Notes under the pieces: model-generated
The model's database searches: none
Seen by the model: only the letters and a program-made list of their open reading frames with translations
What the model was told of the DNA's origin: nothing
NCBI GenBank assembly: GCA_034509735.1
Contig: JACGWO010000005.1
Span: 22,686,383 to 22,750,382 of the forward strand
Origin: Sesamum alatum
Taxonomy: Eukaryota; Streptophyta; Magnoliopsida; Lamiales; Pedaliaceae
Length of the DNA: 64,000 nt
Reading direction: 5' to 3'
Translations under genes and position numbers: made by a program
Shown: piece by piece, positions 33,809 through 45,639 of the stretch
Layout: each line of letters opens with the position of its first letter
How positions within the stretch are numbered: the first letter of the stretch is position 1

Positions 33809-34779
33809 TGGAGGTCTGGACTCTCTAGCAGACCTACGGAGGACGGAAACGTCAGTGGTGACTGTGGGCGCTGACTGTATCGGAGCCGGCGGTTCAGGGA
33901 CCGGGGCTGGCTGTTCCTGAGGTTGTCCTTCATGCCTGGCATGTTGGACCTCTCGAGGTTGGTCAGCCCTTCGAGTGTCAATCCTGAATCCTCTAAGTGA
34001 GGGTTCCGCGGCTACCTCTGATGGCTAAACTCCATCACTTGATTCCTCAAGGATCAGGTCATCAGGTTGGACATCCACTGGGAAGCCTTGCTCCAAAAAT
34101 ACTACATTCCTTGAAACAAAACACCTTTTGTTCCAAGAGGTCATAAAAGAAATAACCGCAGTTTCTTTAGGGTATCCAACGAACCTGCATAAGCTAGACA
34201 AAGATTCTAGCTTATCTCCCACTAACCTCTTGACGTATGCGGGGCTGCCCCAGACTTTCAATTAGTTGTAGGATGCAGGCTTGCCGTGCCATATCTCATA
34301 TGGCGTTTGGGCCAATGCACTAGTAGATGCCAAATTCAGCAACTTGGCCGCCGTTTCTAGTGCATAGCCCCAAAAGGATAAGGGCAATTTGGTAAAACTC
34401 ATCATGGACCGAACCATGTCCAACAGGGTTCGATTCCTCCTCTCAGAAACACCATTTAATTGTGGTGTTCCGGGAGGTGTCCATTCTGATATTATACCAT
34501 GTTCTTTTAGATAATCTAGGAACTCGGTACTAAGGTATTCAACGCCTCGGTCTGACCGTAGGACTTTAATTTTGCAGTTGGTCTAGTTCTCCACTTAAAG
34601 TCTGAATTCTTAAACCTCTCAAGAGCTTCAGACTTGTACCACATTAGGTAAACATAACCATACCGTGAATGATCATCGATAAAGGTTATGAAGTAGGAGA
34701 ACCCACCTCAGGCCTGCGTCCTTAGTGGTCCACATACATCTGTATGGACCAAGTCCAACAGACCTGTGGCAAGCCTGCT
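33809..34779 (-). pseudogene. A4 integrase core and linker remnant
   Basis: 34025-34261 is an open piece of the integrase C-terminal part (VWGSPAYVKRLVGDKLE, FVGYPKE). The core between 34262 and 34779 (LVHTDVCGPL, HSRYGYVYLM) has several stops and frameshifts. 33809-34024 is the variable Ser/Pro-rich linker before RT and has no clear domain. Confidence 0.82.
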
Positions 34780-35310
34780 CTATCCTACAAAGGGCTTCTT
34801 GGTCATTTTCCCTCTTAGACAAGATTCACAAGTTGGTAGCTCACTCAAGTCCCCTACCTCTAGGTTCATTGAGTCTACCAACATTTTCATCCAATCTTGG
34901 GATATGTGACCTAGCCGAGCGTGCCACAGTCGTACGTTCCCGTTATTATCTAATTTACGTTTGTGTTGAGTGTTAAGAACGAAATTCGTTTGTTCCAAGA
35001 TATAGAGCCCGTTATTTAATGTACCAAGTAGATGAGCAATTCCACACCTCATCAAATAAAAGCAATTTTTATTGATTCTAAACTCATAACCACTATTGTC
35101 CAACAATGGAATGGAAATGATGTTTTTAATCATACTAGGTACAAAATAAACTTGCTCTAATTCTATGCTAATACTATCACTAATCACTAGAGTGGTGGAT
35201 CCTACTGCTTCTGCCGAGATGGCCTTGCCATTCCCAAGCTTCAGGATCATGTCCCCGCTACCCAGTTTTCTGCTTCTTTTCAGCACCTGCAAGTCATTGC
35301 AAATCTCACT
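34780..35310 (-). pseudogene. A4 protease tail and pre-integrase zinc finger
   Basis: Open frame: CNDLQVLKRSRKLGSGDM, LGNGKAISAEAVGS, YFVPSMIKNIISIPLLD, then HARLGHISQDW and CESCLRGKMTKKP with all HHCC ligands present. It ends at a TAG (about 34779) in place of a Gln codon. Joined to gag-protease above by a frameshift near 35310. Confidence 0.88.
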
Positions 35311-36239
35311 CCACAGCCAGTATCTAATACCCAAGAGGCAGAATTAGTGGCCATGTTATCCTCAACCACAAAAATACCTTGGTTCGAGAAGAGTTTGGAG
35401 CACTCTCTCTTCGAATGCCCTTTCTCACGGCAATTGATACATATGTCATATGCCTTCAGCTGTTGCTTGGAGACAACCTTTCCCTTTCCTTTGCCTTTCC
35501 CCTCTTTGGCAATGGGAACACTCTTAGTGCTCGTAGCTGCTTTGACGGCCTTTCCCTTCCCTTTCTTCTTTTTCCAACGTTCGGGACCTTTGCCTTTCGT
35601 CTTGGAAGTCGAAGTACCTCCAAACAATACCGAAGGCGTGGACTTCTTAGTCGTTGCCTCGTATTGCACCAACATATTGATCAACTCATGAATACCCTTC
35701 TCAAGTGCGTTCATGTTATAGTTGATGATAAATTGGTCGAAGGAGAGTGGGAGTGACTGAAGGATCATATCTATGTACGTTTCATTATCGAGACCTGCCT
35801 TTAGGTCCTCGAGCTTTTCCACCAGGGTAAGCATTTTAACCCCGTGCTCTTGTACAGAGGATCCTTCTGTCATTTTGATTCCAAAGAACGCCTTGGTCGC
35901 GACATACCTAGTATGCCGGTCTGGGACTGCATAGCAATCCTTAAGGCGAGCCATAATGGAAGGGACATCGTCTAGCCTTTCATATTGCTTCTGAATCTCA
36001 TTCGTCATCGAAGCAAGTATGACGCTACAGACTTTCCGGCTATCCTTATGCCAAGTCTCGAACGTCTCACGTTCTTCCGGCGTGGATCCTTCCGGTAAGG
36101 TCCTAGGGAGAGGCTCGTCCATGACGTAGCCTTGGTTCTCGTAATCCAGGACTATCCTGAGATTACGCAACCAGTTGTTGTAATTGGTTCCATTGAATTT
36201 GTTTGTCTCAATAATGGTTGAAAGTGGGTTCTTAGACAT
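35280..36239 (-). pseudogene. A4 gag and protease start (frame intact)
   Basis: About 320 codons from the ATG at 36239 (MSKNPLSTIIETNKFNG); an in-frame upstream ATG at 36329 would add 30 residues. Capsid region (NNWLRNLRIVLDYENQGY; LQSLPLSFDQFIINYNM), Lys-rich linker, zinc knuckle CINCREKGHSKREC with all four ligands, then the protease catalytic WVLDTGCG before a frameshift near 35310. It is the only large-family gag in the window with no internal stop, so a capsid protein could still be made. Expression is unlikely given the missing 5' LTR promoter. Frame integrity is directly visible; function is inference. Confidence 0.9.
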
Positions 36240-37788
36240 TTTAAATCTACATTTAAAACAGAGTTCGCGATCAGCAGAATATAAAAGACGGTGGTTTGAT
36301 AAAAAATTAACTGCATGGTCTTTAGTCATTTAATGCTCCCACTATTTATACGAAAACACGGTACTCTCAAACGTGATTTTCGGGAAACCCTTTCCTAGTG
36401 GGCTTGGGATCCACAGCGATCCTTTCCATACTCCGCTTTTACGATTCGCATGGAAAAAATCCTGTGGGAGATATACCACGCCATTCTCGTTCCACGAGAT
36501 TCCCAAGATCGTTGCCTCACCCTTTCACATGATCCCGAGGACTCCAAGCGAATCATGTTAATCGGGCGTTAGACTCTACCCAATCGACCGAGCCACAGAC
36601 CCACTGCTACCCCCACGACTCGTGAGACAGGTAACAGCGGTCTGTTTTTCGTTCAAGACATAGTGCAGCTTCTTTTAAGTACAATAGCGTGCCACGACTC
36701 GTGAGACCACGCTATTTACCTAAATCAGCTTCCTCACTATGCCATAGATTGGAAGGCATGGACAAACTCCTAGAGTTAATGTCCATTTTGACTAGGGTCT
36801 AATATTTAAACATTGGTCCAACCAATGTGAGAGTAGTAAATGACCGAGATCTCAAAATATAAAACATCTACACATTCATCCATAATGCGTAAAATAAATG
36901 CATCCACAGTAGTTATATGATAAACAAAAACACCATTCATCCATCATAATAACCACATGCAAAATTAAAGCCCCTGTTGGATGATCACGAGCCCGAATCC
37001 TATGCGATCCACTGAGCCCGCAGTGGATCTATGGTCAATCTAGGGTTGGTCCTATACTATTACATTAATAGTAACCCAATCATCATTCTGATGGGCCTTG
37101 GTCTCTTTTCTCTTTCTTCACTTCATGGAAACACCTTGGAACCTCCAGTCTGGGCTCTCCATGTGGACCATCCTTCTTCTCCAACAATTACATAAAAATT
37201 AAAACATCACTCCTATTCTACTCTCATTACATATTAAAAAATAGAAACCCCAATGAAAACCCGGGGGGAGTACATAAGGAGGGAGATAGAATGCCTTATT
37301 ATTCCAAGGCAACTAGAGAGAGAGAAGGAGAAAACAGTAAAACAGGCACACAGGCCCAACAGGAAATTAAACCATACATTCGGTCTAGGGCTCGTGATCA
37401 TCCGTATGAATCCAACACACGTAATCATATGATCCAATCACATAAAAAGAACAATATACCAATAATACATGATAACCAATCACAATTATTCAAGATGAAT
37501 AAATATATGCGTAGCATGTGAAAATATTACATAATTGTTGGTAATAATATTTTCTCGTTTTAGGAAAACCTTTCCTCATTATTTTTAAGTAAAAAATATC
37601 CCTGGGATTCCAAATCCAATATATTTTCCTTGCCAAAATAATGTCTTAGAAAATTAGGCAAAATTGAACAAAAAATGAATTTTCAGAATTAATTAAAAAA
37701 TTAAAATTCAAAACAAATAATAAAAATTAGGGTAAAACCCTAAGTGCACCGGCAGCCGGCCGCCGCCTCCGGCAGCAGCCTGCCGGCG
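36240..37788 (-). other. A4 untranslated leader
   Basis: Non-coding. TATAAATAG reversed at about 36342-36350, twin motifs at 36613-36627 and 36692-36706, CCCGGGGGGAG at about 37260, AT-rich segment 37500-37740, and the edge of the GC-rich block (about 37748-37788, GCCGGCCGCC...). It is cut there and joined to LTR interior. Confidence 0.85.
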
Positions 37789-38147
37789 TGAGACTCAACT
37801 GTCAATGCCTTTTGACAGGAGACAGATCCTTTCTTGGAAACTACTGTCACTTTGTACACCAGAGCTGCACTAGACATGGCTTATGACTACTCAAGTGCTT
37901 CTAGGCAATCTCTCACCATATCTAAGATACAGACCTGATACACAGGTAAACTCAGTAGTTCCTCAAGTCAAAGGACTTGTCCTGTACCGTTGGAACCGGG
38001 AATACACGTCATACCTTGCTGACCCTACTCAAAGTCCTCCGTAAGACGGTTCCCGCGAGTCACCTCAGTCAGCTGCTCCCCAACAGGCTAACCCACTAAC
38101 ACAGCTTAGACAACCTTCGTCACCCGTAGATGAAATACGACAGCTTA
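37789..38147 (-). repeat. Central scrap of an A-family LTR (probably the A4 5' LTR)
   Basis: Matches other A LTRs from TGAGACTCAACTGTCAATG to GATGAAATACGACAGCT. Both ends are abrupt: left to the A4 leader GC block, right to D1 leader. Assigning it to A4 rests on position and orientation only. Confidence 0.75.
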
Positions 38148-39256
38148 GACCCACTGAGTCCGCAATGAGTCTATGGTCTGTTTAGGGTGGTCCTACACTA
38201 TTAAAACAAATTAACCCAATGTCAAGTCAATGGGCCTTGTACTCTATTTGTTTCAGCTTGATGTCTCCCCTTAGGCCTCCGTCCAACGTAGGCCTCCTTT
38301 TTCTCCTTGGGCTTGCCTTATTATACATAAAATATAAAACCTCATAAAAATATTCCTAACTACTCTCATTACAAGAGAAATGGAATACATGGAAAGTAAA
38401 AGGAAACAAACAAGCATTAACATCATGAGGCGAAAGTGGGAGATAATAGTCCCAAAACAAGAGGCACGCAGGCCCCACCCAAAAAAAATTTAAAACCATA
38501 CACAGGTCAATGGGCTTCGTGATCATCCCTTGTTAATCCAATTAACAAAACACAATATAATTACATATAATATAATCATGCTCCAAATAATACAAATCAC
38601 GTACTAAATAAATGATATCCAATATCATTCCACAACATAATTAAATGCAGAAAAATACATGTCAATAATACAATTAAAAATGGATATTAGAAACCTTGTA
38701 CAACCCATGTACAATTTTTGTTTTGTTTTTGATTTTCTTTGTTTGGAAACCATTTCCAAAATAATCTTAGCCAATTTAATTTTAGGAAAAAATAATTCTC
38801 AACTAAAATTAAATAACCCATAAATTAAATATTTCAGAAAAAATATGTAGAATACCAAAAAATCAAATTTTTCAAACCAAAAAATATTTCGGCCGGCCAC
38901 ACAGCCCGCAGCTGCCTCGTGCGGCCGCGCGCCTGGGCGCGCAAGCGCCCTACCTATGCGAAGCAGGCTGCCTGCCTGCTGCCGACCGGCAGCGGCTGCT
39001 GTTGCCCCTGTAATTTCATTTTTTTTAATTAAATTCTGCACATAAAAAACTGAAATAAATACCCAGATTTAAGAAAATTCAATTTTCTAAAATCACCCAA
39101 ATATTCATGATTAATCACATAATTAAACATGCAAATTTGAACAAATAATTATGAAAATTAAAAGCAATAAATACATGCTTTTAAAGCCAATCTAAACACG
39201 TTGAACATGCTTGCACACATAAAACATGTAATCCATAGCCACATACACCGATCCAG
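38148..39256 (-). other. D1 untranslated leader
   Basis: Non-coding minus-strand leader resembling that of B2 near 25430-25560 (ACCCACTGAG...GTGGTCCTA). Holds AT-rich sequence, a GC-rich block (about 38890-39005) and the post-PBS segment. The 38147/38148 junction removed the rest of D1 (gag-pol, 3' LTR). No gene seen; ORFs here are artefacts of the GC block. Confidence 0.78.
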
Positions 39257-39268
39257 GCTCTGATACCA
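39257..39268 (-). other. D1 primer-binding site
   Basis: Minus-strand TGGTATCAGAGC, a perfect initiator tRNA-Met match, two bases from the LTR. The sequence after it (CTGGATCGG) differs from that of A1 and C2, marking a separate family. Confidence 0.88.
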
Positions 39269-39270
39269 CT

Positions 39271-39330
39271 TGAAGGAAAAGGGATCAGCCCGAAAACACG
39301 ACAGAAGCATGGTGGAGATAAAAACATGCG
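39271..39330 (-). mobile_element. D1 5' LTR, first part
   Basis: LTR 3' end reversed, TGAAGGAAAAGGGATCAGCC, B-like only in its terminus. Split after ATGCG (39326-39330) by A5. Further parts lie at 41316-42195 and 54164-54612, and the LTR head lies beyond the window or beyond C2. Confidence 0.82.
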
Positions 39331-41310
39331 TGGAAGATTGTGGATCGTCCTGGGAAATAGCGCGAATGCGGAAGCGCAGTACAAATTTGAATAAAAGGAA
39401 TTTAAACATGCTTTTACGAAAAATAAAGAACACGTTCAAGCGGTGTGCCCTTGAAGTTCCTGGGTGTTCGGTCTATCTCATGAATTAAAAGCATACAAGA
39501 ATCATGGAGGCCATAGGGTTTAAAATAAAGAGTGGGACGAAAAATAAATTGGAACCTACCGATTGTTGTTTTCGTCTTCTAACCGGTACTCGCATTGTTC
39601 CCCGATTTGCACCAAATCTCGTATGTGAGATTCTCCAAATTGTGACACGCAATCCACCCATGTATCTTGTACGTCATGCTAGCGAACGAACAAGTATTTT
39701 TGAGAGGATGGATCAATCACACGTTATTAGGTTAACGGGATTAATCCTCCTATGTTCAATTGTTCCAAGAACAAAAGAACAAGAAAATAATATTCTTGAG
39801 AGAGAGAGAGAGAGAGGGGGCGGACGAGAGGAGAGAGCACGAGAAGAGTGTGTATGTGTGTGTGTTGGAGTTTCATCATCACTCTTATGGTGAGGGGCTA
39901 GGACTATGTATAGAGGAGTAGTTTAATCCTCTTCAAACTCCAACCCTAAAGAAGACTATTTTGGCTAGGATTTTGACCTAGTCAAAGTCCTAGTCAAAGT
40001 AGTAATTTGACCTTGTCAAATTAATCCTAGCCATCCCTCTCTCCTTTTAATCTCAAACATTAGTTTAATTTAATGGAATATTTAAAACCTATTTAAATAT
40101 TCCAAAGGGAAATAAATAAATAAATATAAATATTTATTCTAGGCCCATTAAATTAATTTTTCTAATAAATCTAATTTATTAGATTAATCTCTTTTATCTA
40201 ATAAAAGGAATTAATTCTCTCCAAGAAAATTAAGGACCCGATTAAATCCAATTTAATCATTCCATTTCTCCAATATTTAATTCTAAATTAAATACTTAAT
40301 GTGTGTGGATTGTGTGTCACTCTTTAGGTTCACCTTTCAGCTAGACTTGGTCGGATTCCTAGAATCCATCCGTTACCATAGGTGGTCATCTAGCAACGGT
40401 CCATGGCCATTGAGACTAAGTGAATATTCGGGGATGAACATTTAAGCTCTAACAGTACACTTTTCCTTCTGTCTTCGGTCTCACCACTTATGGCCTAGGG
40501 CACGGAAAATGCATGTACCCATTTTGGATCTAAGTGTCTGTCTGTCCTTACTAAACGCCGCAAGGGAAACCTTCCCTTCTGTTCAGTTACTGTGGCCACA
40601 GATTTTAGGGACAGGACACAGAGTATATGTGATACTCAACTTTCAATGCCTTTTGACAGGAGACAGATCCTTTTTTGGAAACTACTGTCACTCTGTACAC
40701 CGGAGCTGCACTAGACATAACATATGACTACTCAAATGTTTCTCGGCAATCTCTCACCATATCTAAGATACAACCCAGATATACAGGTAAACTCAGCAGT
40801 ACCTCAAGTCAAAGGACTCGACCTGTAATGTTGGAACGGGGAACACACGTCATACCTAGCCGACCCTACTCAAGGTCCTCCGTAAGACGGTCCCCGCGAG
40901 TCAGCTCAGTCAGCTGCTCCCTAGCAGGCTAACCCACTAACACTGCTTAGACAAACTTTGTCACCCGTCGATGAAATACGACAGCAGATTCTTAGTGCAA
41001 GTCTCAAGGAGAATCTCGGTACCCATTTTCGAGATTCCTTGACTTGGAGATTTTCGGACTGATTCGGCGGGATTGGTTTCATGGATCTACCTGCAAGCGT
41101 AGTCCCAGTCCCCGAAATACGTTTTCAGCCCGTGGGCTTTGTTTGCGTAGTGAACAGATATGTAATGCAGATAAAATGAACACAAAACAAAGTAATGCCA
41201 AATGAATTTCACTTCTTTATTCATTAATAATTTATCAAAACCCTAAAATTGTCTAGACATAGGTTACATTTTGCCTGCCAAGATTAGCTACATGGTCACC
41301 TATTCTAACA
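39331..41310 (-). mobile_element. A5: solo A-family LTR
   Basis: 1980 bp, TGGAAGATTG to CACCTATTCTAACA, with perfect ATGCG duplications (39326-39330 and 41311-41315). No internal region, so solo. Contains W-boxes near 39958-40022, CCATGG core (about 40377-40407, one CCATGG mutated to CCATAG), hairpin and palindrome (about 40594-40605). Confidence 0.94.
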
Positions 41311-41315
41311 ATGCG

Positions 41316-41694
41316 GAATAAAATAATTTAAATCGCGTTCAAGGGGTGTTCCCTTGAACGTTCCCGAGCTATCAAAATAAATAAGCGTTCATGGCTATAG
41401 AATAAAAAAGAAACTGAGAGCATAAATATAAATTGGAATACCTTTCTCGATTTTGTACTTTGATCGGCTACACGCATTGATTCCCCCGATGTTCGTCCAC
41501 GCGAGGTCCCAACGTAGAGACTCTCTAATGTAGTCCACACCACACCGGGAGAGATCTCGTTTTTCTTGCTAGAAAAACATGGATCTAGAGGATGAAATCA
41601 AAGAAAAGATTACACTATCAAATTAGTGTTCCTTCTTGATCTTACTTTGTTCTTCAATTGATCCTAGATCAATGAAGCAACAAAGAGGATTTAG

Positions 41695-41725
<31 letters not shown>

Positions 41726-42195
41726 TGTATGGAGAGTTTTCATCTTTTTCCTAGAAAAAGATGAATAATGAAATTCATCATACATAGGTGTTAGTATATA
41801 CTCATATATATACATAATTAATGTGATTATTGGAATGTGTCTAGGTTCATCCAAGGATGTCTAGATACATCCCAATCAATCACTATCAATTCTTCAATCA
41901 AGCCTACCATCTTTTAAGGTATAATCAAATCATACCAAAAGGGAAAGGCTTGATTGGAGTTGATTTGTCTCTTACCAAAAGAGACAAGTCAACTAACACC
42001 TAGCATCCAACATGGTCGATTTTTGCTCCCTCCAAGGTGGCAATTTTCAGCCATGCTTATTTAGGGAAGAAGTCCAACTTCTTCCTATTACATAAATGGA
42101 ATTAACACACCTCTGGGGTCAAAATTTAACGGACCGAGTTCTACCGTAATCCAATTACGACGAACTCAAAATTAAATCCAGTTTAATATGATATC
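41316..42195 (-). mobile_element. D1 LTR, second part
   Basis: Resumes GAATAAAATAATTT after A5. The first 500 bp are D-specific; from about 41740 it follows the B LTR (AAAGATGAATAATG...TTTAACGGACCG). It is cut at 42195 by A6. This mosaic similarity shows D is a divergent B relative. A (GA)n microsatellite lies at about 41694-41726. Confidence 0.85.
41694..41726. repeat. (GA)n microsatellite in the D1 LTR
   Basis: About 14 uninterrupted GA units. It corresponds to the CT-rich stretch that follows the TATA region on the LTR sense strand in all these families. Confidence 0.9.
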
Positions 42196-42513
42196 TGAAA
42201 GCCTTAGGTAGGCGTGTGGATCATCCCGGGAGAAGCGCGAATGCGGAAGCGCGGTATAAATTTAAATTACAAAATTTAAACATGCATAACATATATTAAA
42301 ATAAACTCATTCAAGGGCTACGCCCTTGAAACTCCCGGGTGTTCGGTGTATCTCGTGAATAATAAACATGCACAAGAATTATGGAGGCCATAGTATTCTA
42401 AAATAAAAAAGGACGAAAAAACGTAAACGGAAACCTATCGATTCGTCGTTTTCCTCTTCTAACCGGTACTCGCGTTGTTCCCCGATTTGCTCCAAGATCT
42501 CGTATGGGATACC
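42196..42513 (-). mobile_element. A6: solo A-family LTR, first part
   Basis: Starts TGAAAGCCTTAGG, continues at 52492-54163 after A7. Flanks ATATC (42191-42195) and ATGTC (54164-54168) match at four of five bases, with three extra bases on the left, so the target duplication is eroded. No internal region. Confidence 0.87.
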
Positions 42514-43967
42514 TGTTAGAATAGGTGATCATGTAGCCAATCTTGGTAGGTGAATTGTAACCTATGTCTGAACAATTTCGAGGTTTTAATAAATCGTTAA
42601 TGAATAAAAAGTGAAATTCATTTGGCATTCACTTTGTTTGTGTTCACTTTATCTGCTTTGTATATCTGTTCACTACGTAAACAAAGCCCACGGACTGAAA
42701 ACATATTTCGGGGACTGGGACTACGATTGGAGGTAGGTACACGAATTCAGTTCCGCCGAATCAGTCCTGAAATCTCCAAGTCAAGGAATCTCGAAAGTGG
42801 GTACCGAGATTCCCCTTGAGACTTGCACTAAGCATCTGCTGTCGTATTTCATCGACGGGTGAGGAAGGTCGTCTAAGCAGTGTTAGTGAGTTGGCCTGCT
42901 AGGTAGCAGCTGACTGAGGTGACTCGAGGGAACCATCTTACGGAGGACCTTGAGTAGGGTCGGTTAGGTATGACATGTGTTCCCGGTTCCAACGGTACAT
43001 GTCAAGTCCTTCGACTTGAGGAACTGCTAAGTTTACCTGTACATCAGGGCTGTATCTTAGATATGGTGAGAGATTGCCCAGATGTGCTTGAGTACTCATA
43101 AGCCATATCTAGTGCAGCTCCAGTGTGTAGAGTGACAGTAGTTTCCAAGAAATGATCTGTCTCCTGTAAAAAGGTATTGACAGTTGTGTCTCACAAATGC
43201 TCTATGTCTTGTCCCTAAAATCTGTGGCCACAGTAACTGAACAGAAGGGAAGGTTTCCCTTGCTGCGTTTAGTAAAGGACAGACCAACAGTTAGGTCCAA
43301 AATGGGTACCTGCATTTTTCGTGCCCTAGACCGTAAGTGGTGAGACCGTAGACAGAAGGATAGATGTACTGTAGAGCCTAGATGTTCATCCCCGTATATT
43401 CACCTAGTCTCTAGTGCCATGGACTGTTGCTAGATGGCCACCCATGGTAACGCATGGATTCTAGGAATCCAATCAAGTCTAGCTGAAGGTGAACCTAAAG
43501 AGTCACACACCATCCGCACACATAAAGTATTTAATTTAGAATTAAATATTTGGAGAAATGGAATGATTAAATTGGATTTAGTCGGGTCCTTTATTTTCTT
43601 GGAAGAATTAATTCCTTTTATTGGATAAAAGGGAATTATCTAATAAAGTAGATTTATAAGAAAATTAATTTAATGGGCTTGGAATAAATAAATATGTTTA
43701 ATATATTTATTGCCCTTGGAAATGTTTAAATAGGATTTAAATATTCCATTAAATTAAATGGATGGTTGAGATCAAATGGAGAGATGGATGGCTAGAATTT
43801 GTTTCACCAAATCAAAGAGCTACTTTGACTAGGATTTTGACTAGGCCAAAATCCTAGTCAAATTAGTCTTCCAAAGAGTTGGAGTTTGAAGAGGAATGGA
43901 TTCCTCCTCTATATATATTCCTAGCCCTTCACTTATGGAGAGATGATGATTCTTGACACACACACAG
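42514..43967 (+). repeat. A7 5' LTR remnant
   Basis: A LTR from its head to a CA repeat (GACACACACACAGAG), where it jumps to the GC-rich leader block at about 43967. The 3' quarter of the LTR and the PBS are deleted. TATATATA at 43910-43917; palindrome at 43222-43233. Confidence 0.9.
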
Positions 43968-45639
43968 AGGCGGCTGGCAGTCTAGCGTGGGGGGGCAAAG
44001 GTGCCTGCACGCATGGCAACGTGCCGGTGCACGGCCGTGCTCAGTGCTGCCGACCAGGCGCGCGCGCATGCAGGCAACGGCCTGCGCGCGCGCCCGGTCA
44101 AGCAGGACCTGCGCGCTGGCTGACTGCTGTCGGTGGCGGCCGCCGGGTGACGTCGTTATTGTTTTTCTCGTTATTTTTAATTTTTTGGATTATTCTGAAA
44201 AAAAATTCCTTTTGTTTAATTTTGCATATTTTCCATAAGGACATTATTTGGGAGGTTGAGTTAATTGGATTTGGAATCCCGGGAATAACTTACCTACATA
44301 TAATGAGGAAGGGTCTTCCTAAACGAGAAAAATTATTGCCGACGGTTGTACCGTATTTTTCATACGTAGCGCATTTATTTATCATGGATTGATGTGATTA
44401 GTTAGCATGGAATATTAGCATGTATTTATGTGATTGGATCATGTGGTTATGTGCGTTTAATGAAAATGGATGATCGCGAGCCCTCGACTGAATGTATGGT
44501 TTAATTTTATGTTGGGCCTATGTGCCTCTTTCTGCTTTCTCCTTCTCCCCTTCTAGTTTCCTTGGAATAATAAGGCATTCTTTCTCCCTCCTTATGTACT
44601 CCCCCCGGGTTTTCGCTGGGGTTTCTTTTTACATATGGAATGAGAGTAGAATAGGGGTGAGGATTTATTTTTATGTATTTGGTGGAGAAGAAGGAAGGTC
44701 CACATGGAGATCCCAGACTGGAGGATCCAAGGCGCTTCCATGAAGAGTTAAAAGAGAAAAGAGACCAAGGCCCATCAGAATGATGATTGGGTTACTATTA
44801 ATGTAATAGTGTAGGACCAACCCGAGATTGACCATAGATCCACCGCGGGCTCAGTGGATCGCATAGGATTCGGGCTCGTGATCATCCAACAGGGGCGTGC
44901 TAGGCTTTAATTTTGCATGTGGCTGTTATGATGCATGAATGGTTTTGTTTATCATATAACTGCTATGCGATGCAATTTATTTATTTACACATTGTGGATG
45001 AATGTGTTTATATTTACATATGAGATCTCGGTCATTTACTACTCTCACATTGGTTGGACCAATGTCCAAATATTAGACCCTAGACAAAGTGGACATGGAC
45101 TCTAGGAGTTTGTCCATGCCTTCCAATCTATGACATAGTGAGGAAGCTGATTTAGGTCGATAGCGTGGTCTCACGAGTCGTGGCACGTCTATTGTACTTT
45201 TATAGAAGTTGCACTGTGTCATGAACGAAAAGTAGACCACTGTTACTTGTCTCACGAGTCGTGGGGTAGCAGCGGGTCTATGATTTGGTTGATTGGGTCG
45301 GGTCTAACGCCCGATTAGCATGATTCTCTTGGAGTCCTCGGGATCATGTGAAAGGGTGAGGGAATTATCTTGGGAATCTCGTGGAACGAGAATGGTATGG
45401 CATACCGGCCACAAGATTCTTCTCATGCGAATCATAAAAGCGGGGAATGGAAAAATTTGCTGTGGATCCCAAGCCTACTAGGAAAAGGTTTCCCGAAAAC
45501 AATGTTTGAGAGTATTGTATTTTCGTATAAATAGTGGGAGCATTAAATGACTAAATACCAAGCGTTTAATTATTTATCAAACCTCCATCTTTTAAATTCT
45601 GCTCATCGCGAGTTCTATTTTTTAAAATGTAGATTTAAA
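43968..45639 (+). other. A7 untranslated leader
   Basis: Non-coding. GC-rich block 43968-44155 with TGCCGACCAGGCGCGC and GCGCGCGCGCCCGG, AT-rich segment, CCCCCCGGG (about 44602), twin motifs at 45169-45183 and 45250-45264, conserved 45310-45530 and TATAAATAG at 45526-45534. An in-frame ATG at 45547 would add 31 residues to gag. Confidence 0.87.

Larger units (their letters stand above)
30208..38147 (-). mobile_element. A4: A-family element, gag-pol largely recognisable
   Basis: 3' LTR 30208-32170, polypurine tract, RNase H to gag on the minus strand, leader to 37788, then only a central scrap of the 5' LTR (37789-38147). Left flank CCAAC (30203-30207); no matching right copy because the 5' end is deleted. 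Its gag plus protease start form one uninterrupted frame, the best-kept of the large elements. Confidence 0.9.

Noticed and set aside
37789..38147. Independent LTR insertion
   Set aside because: It has neither LTR end nor target duplication. Orientation and position fit a remnant of the A4 5' LTR left by two deletions.
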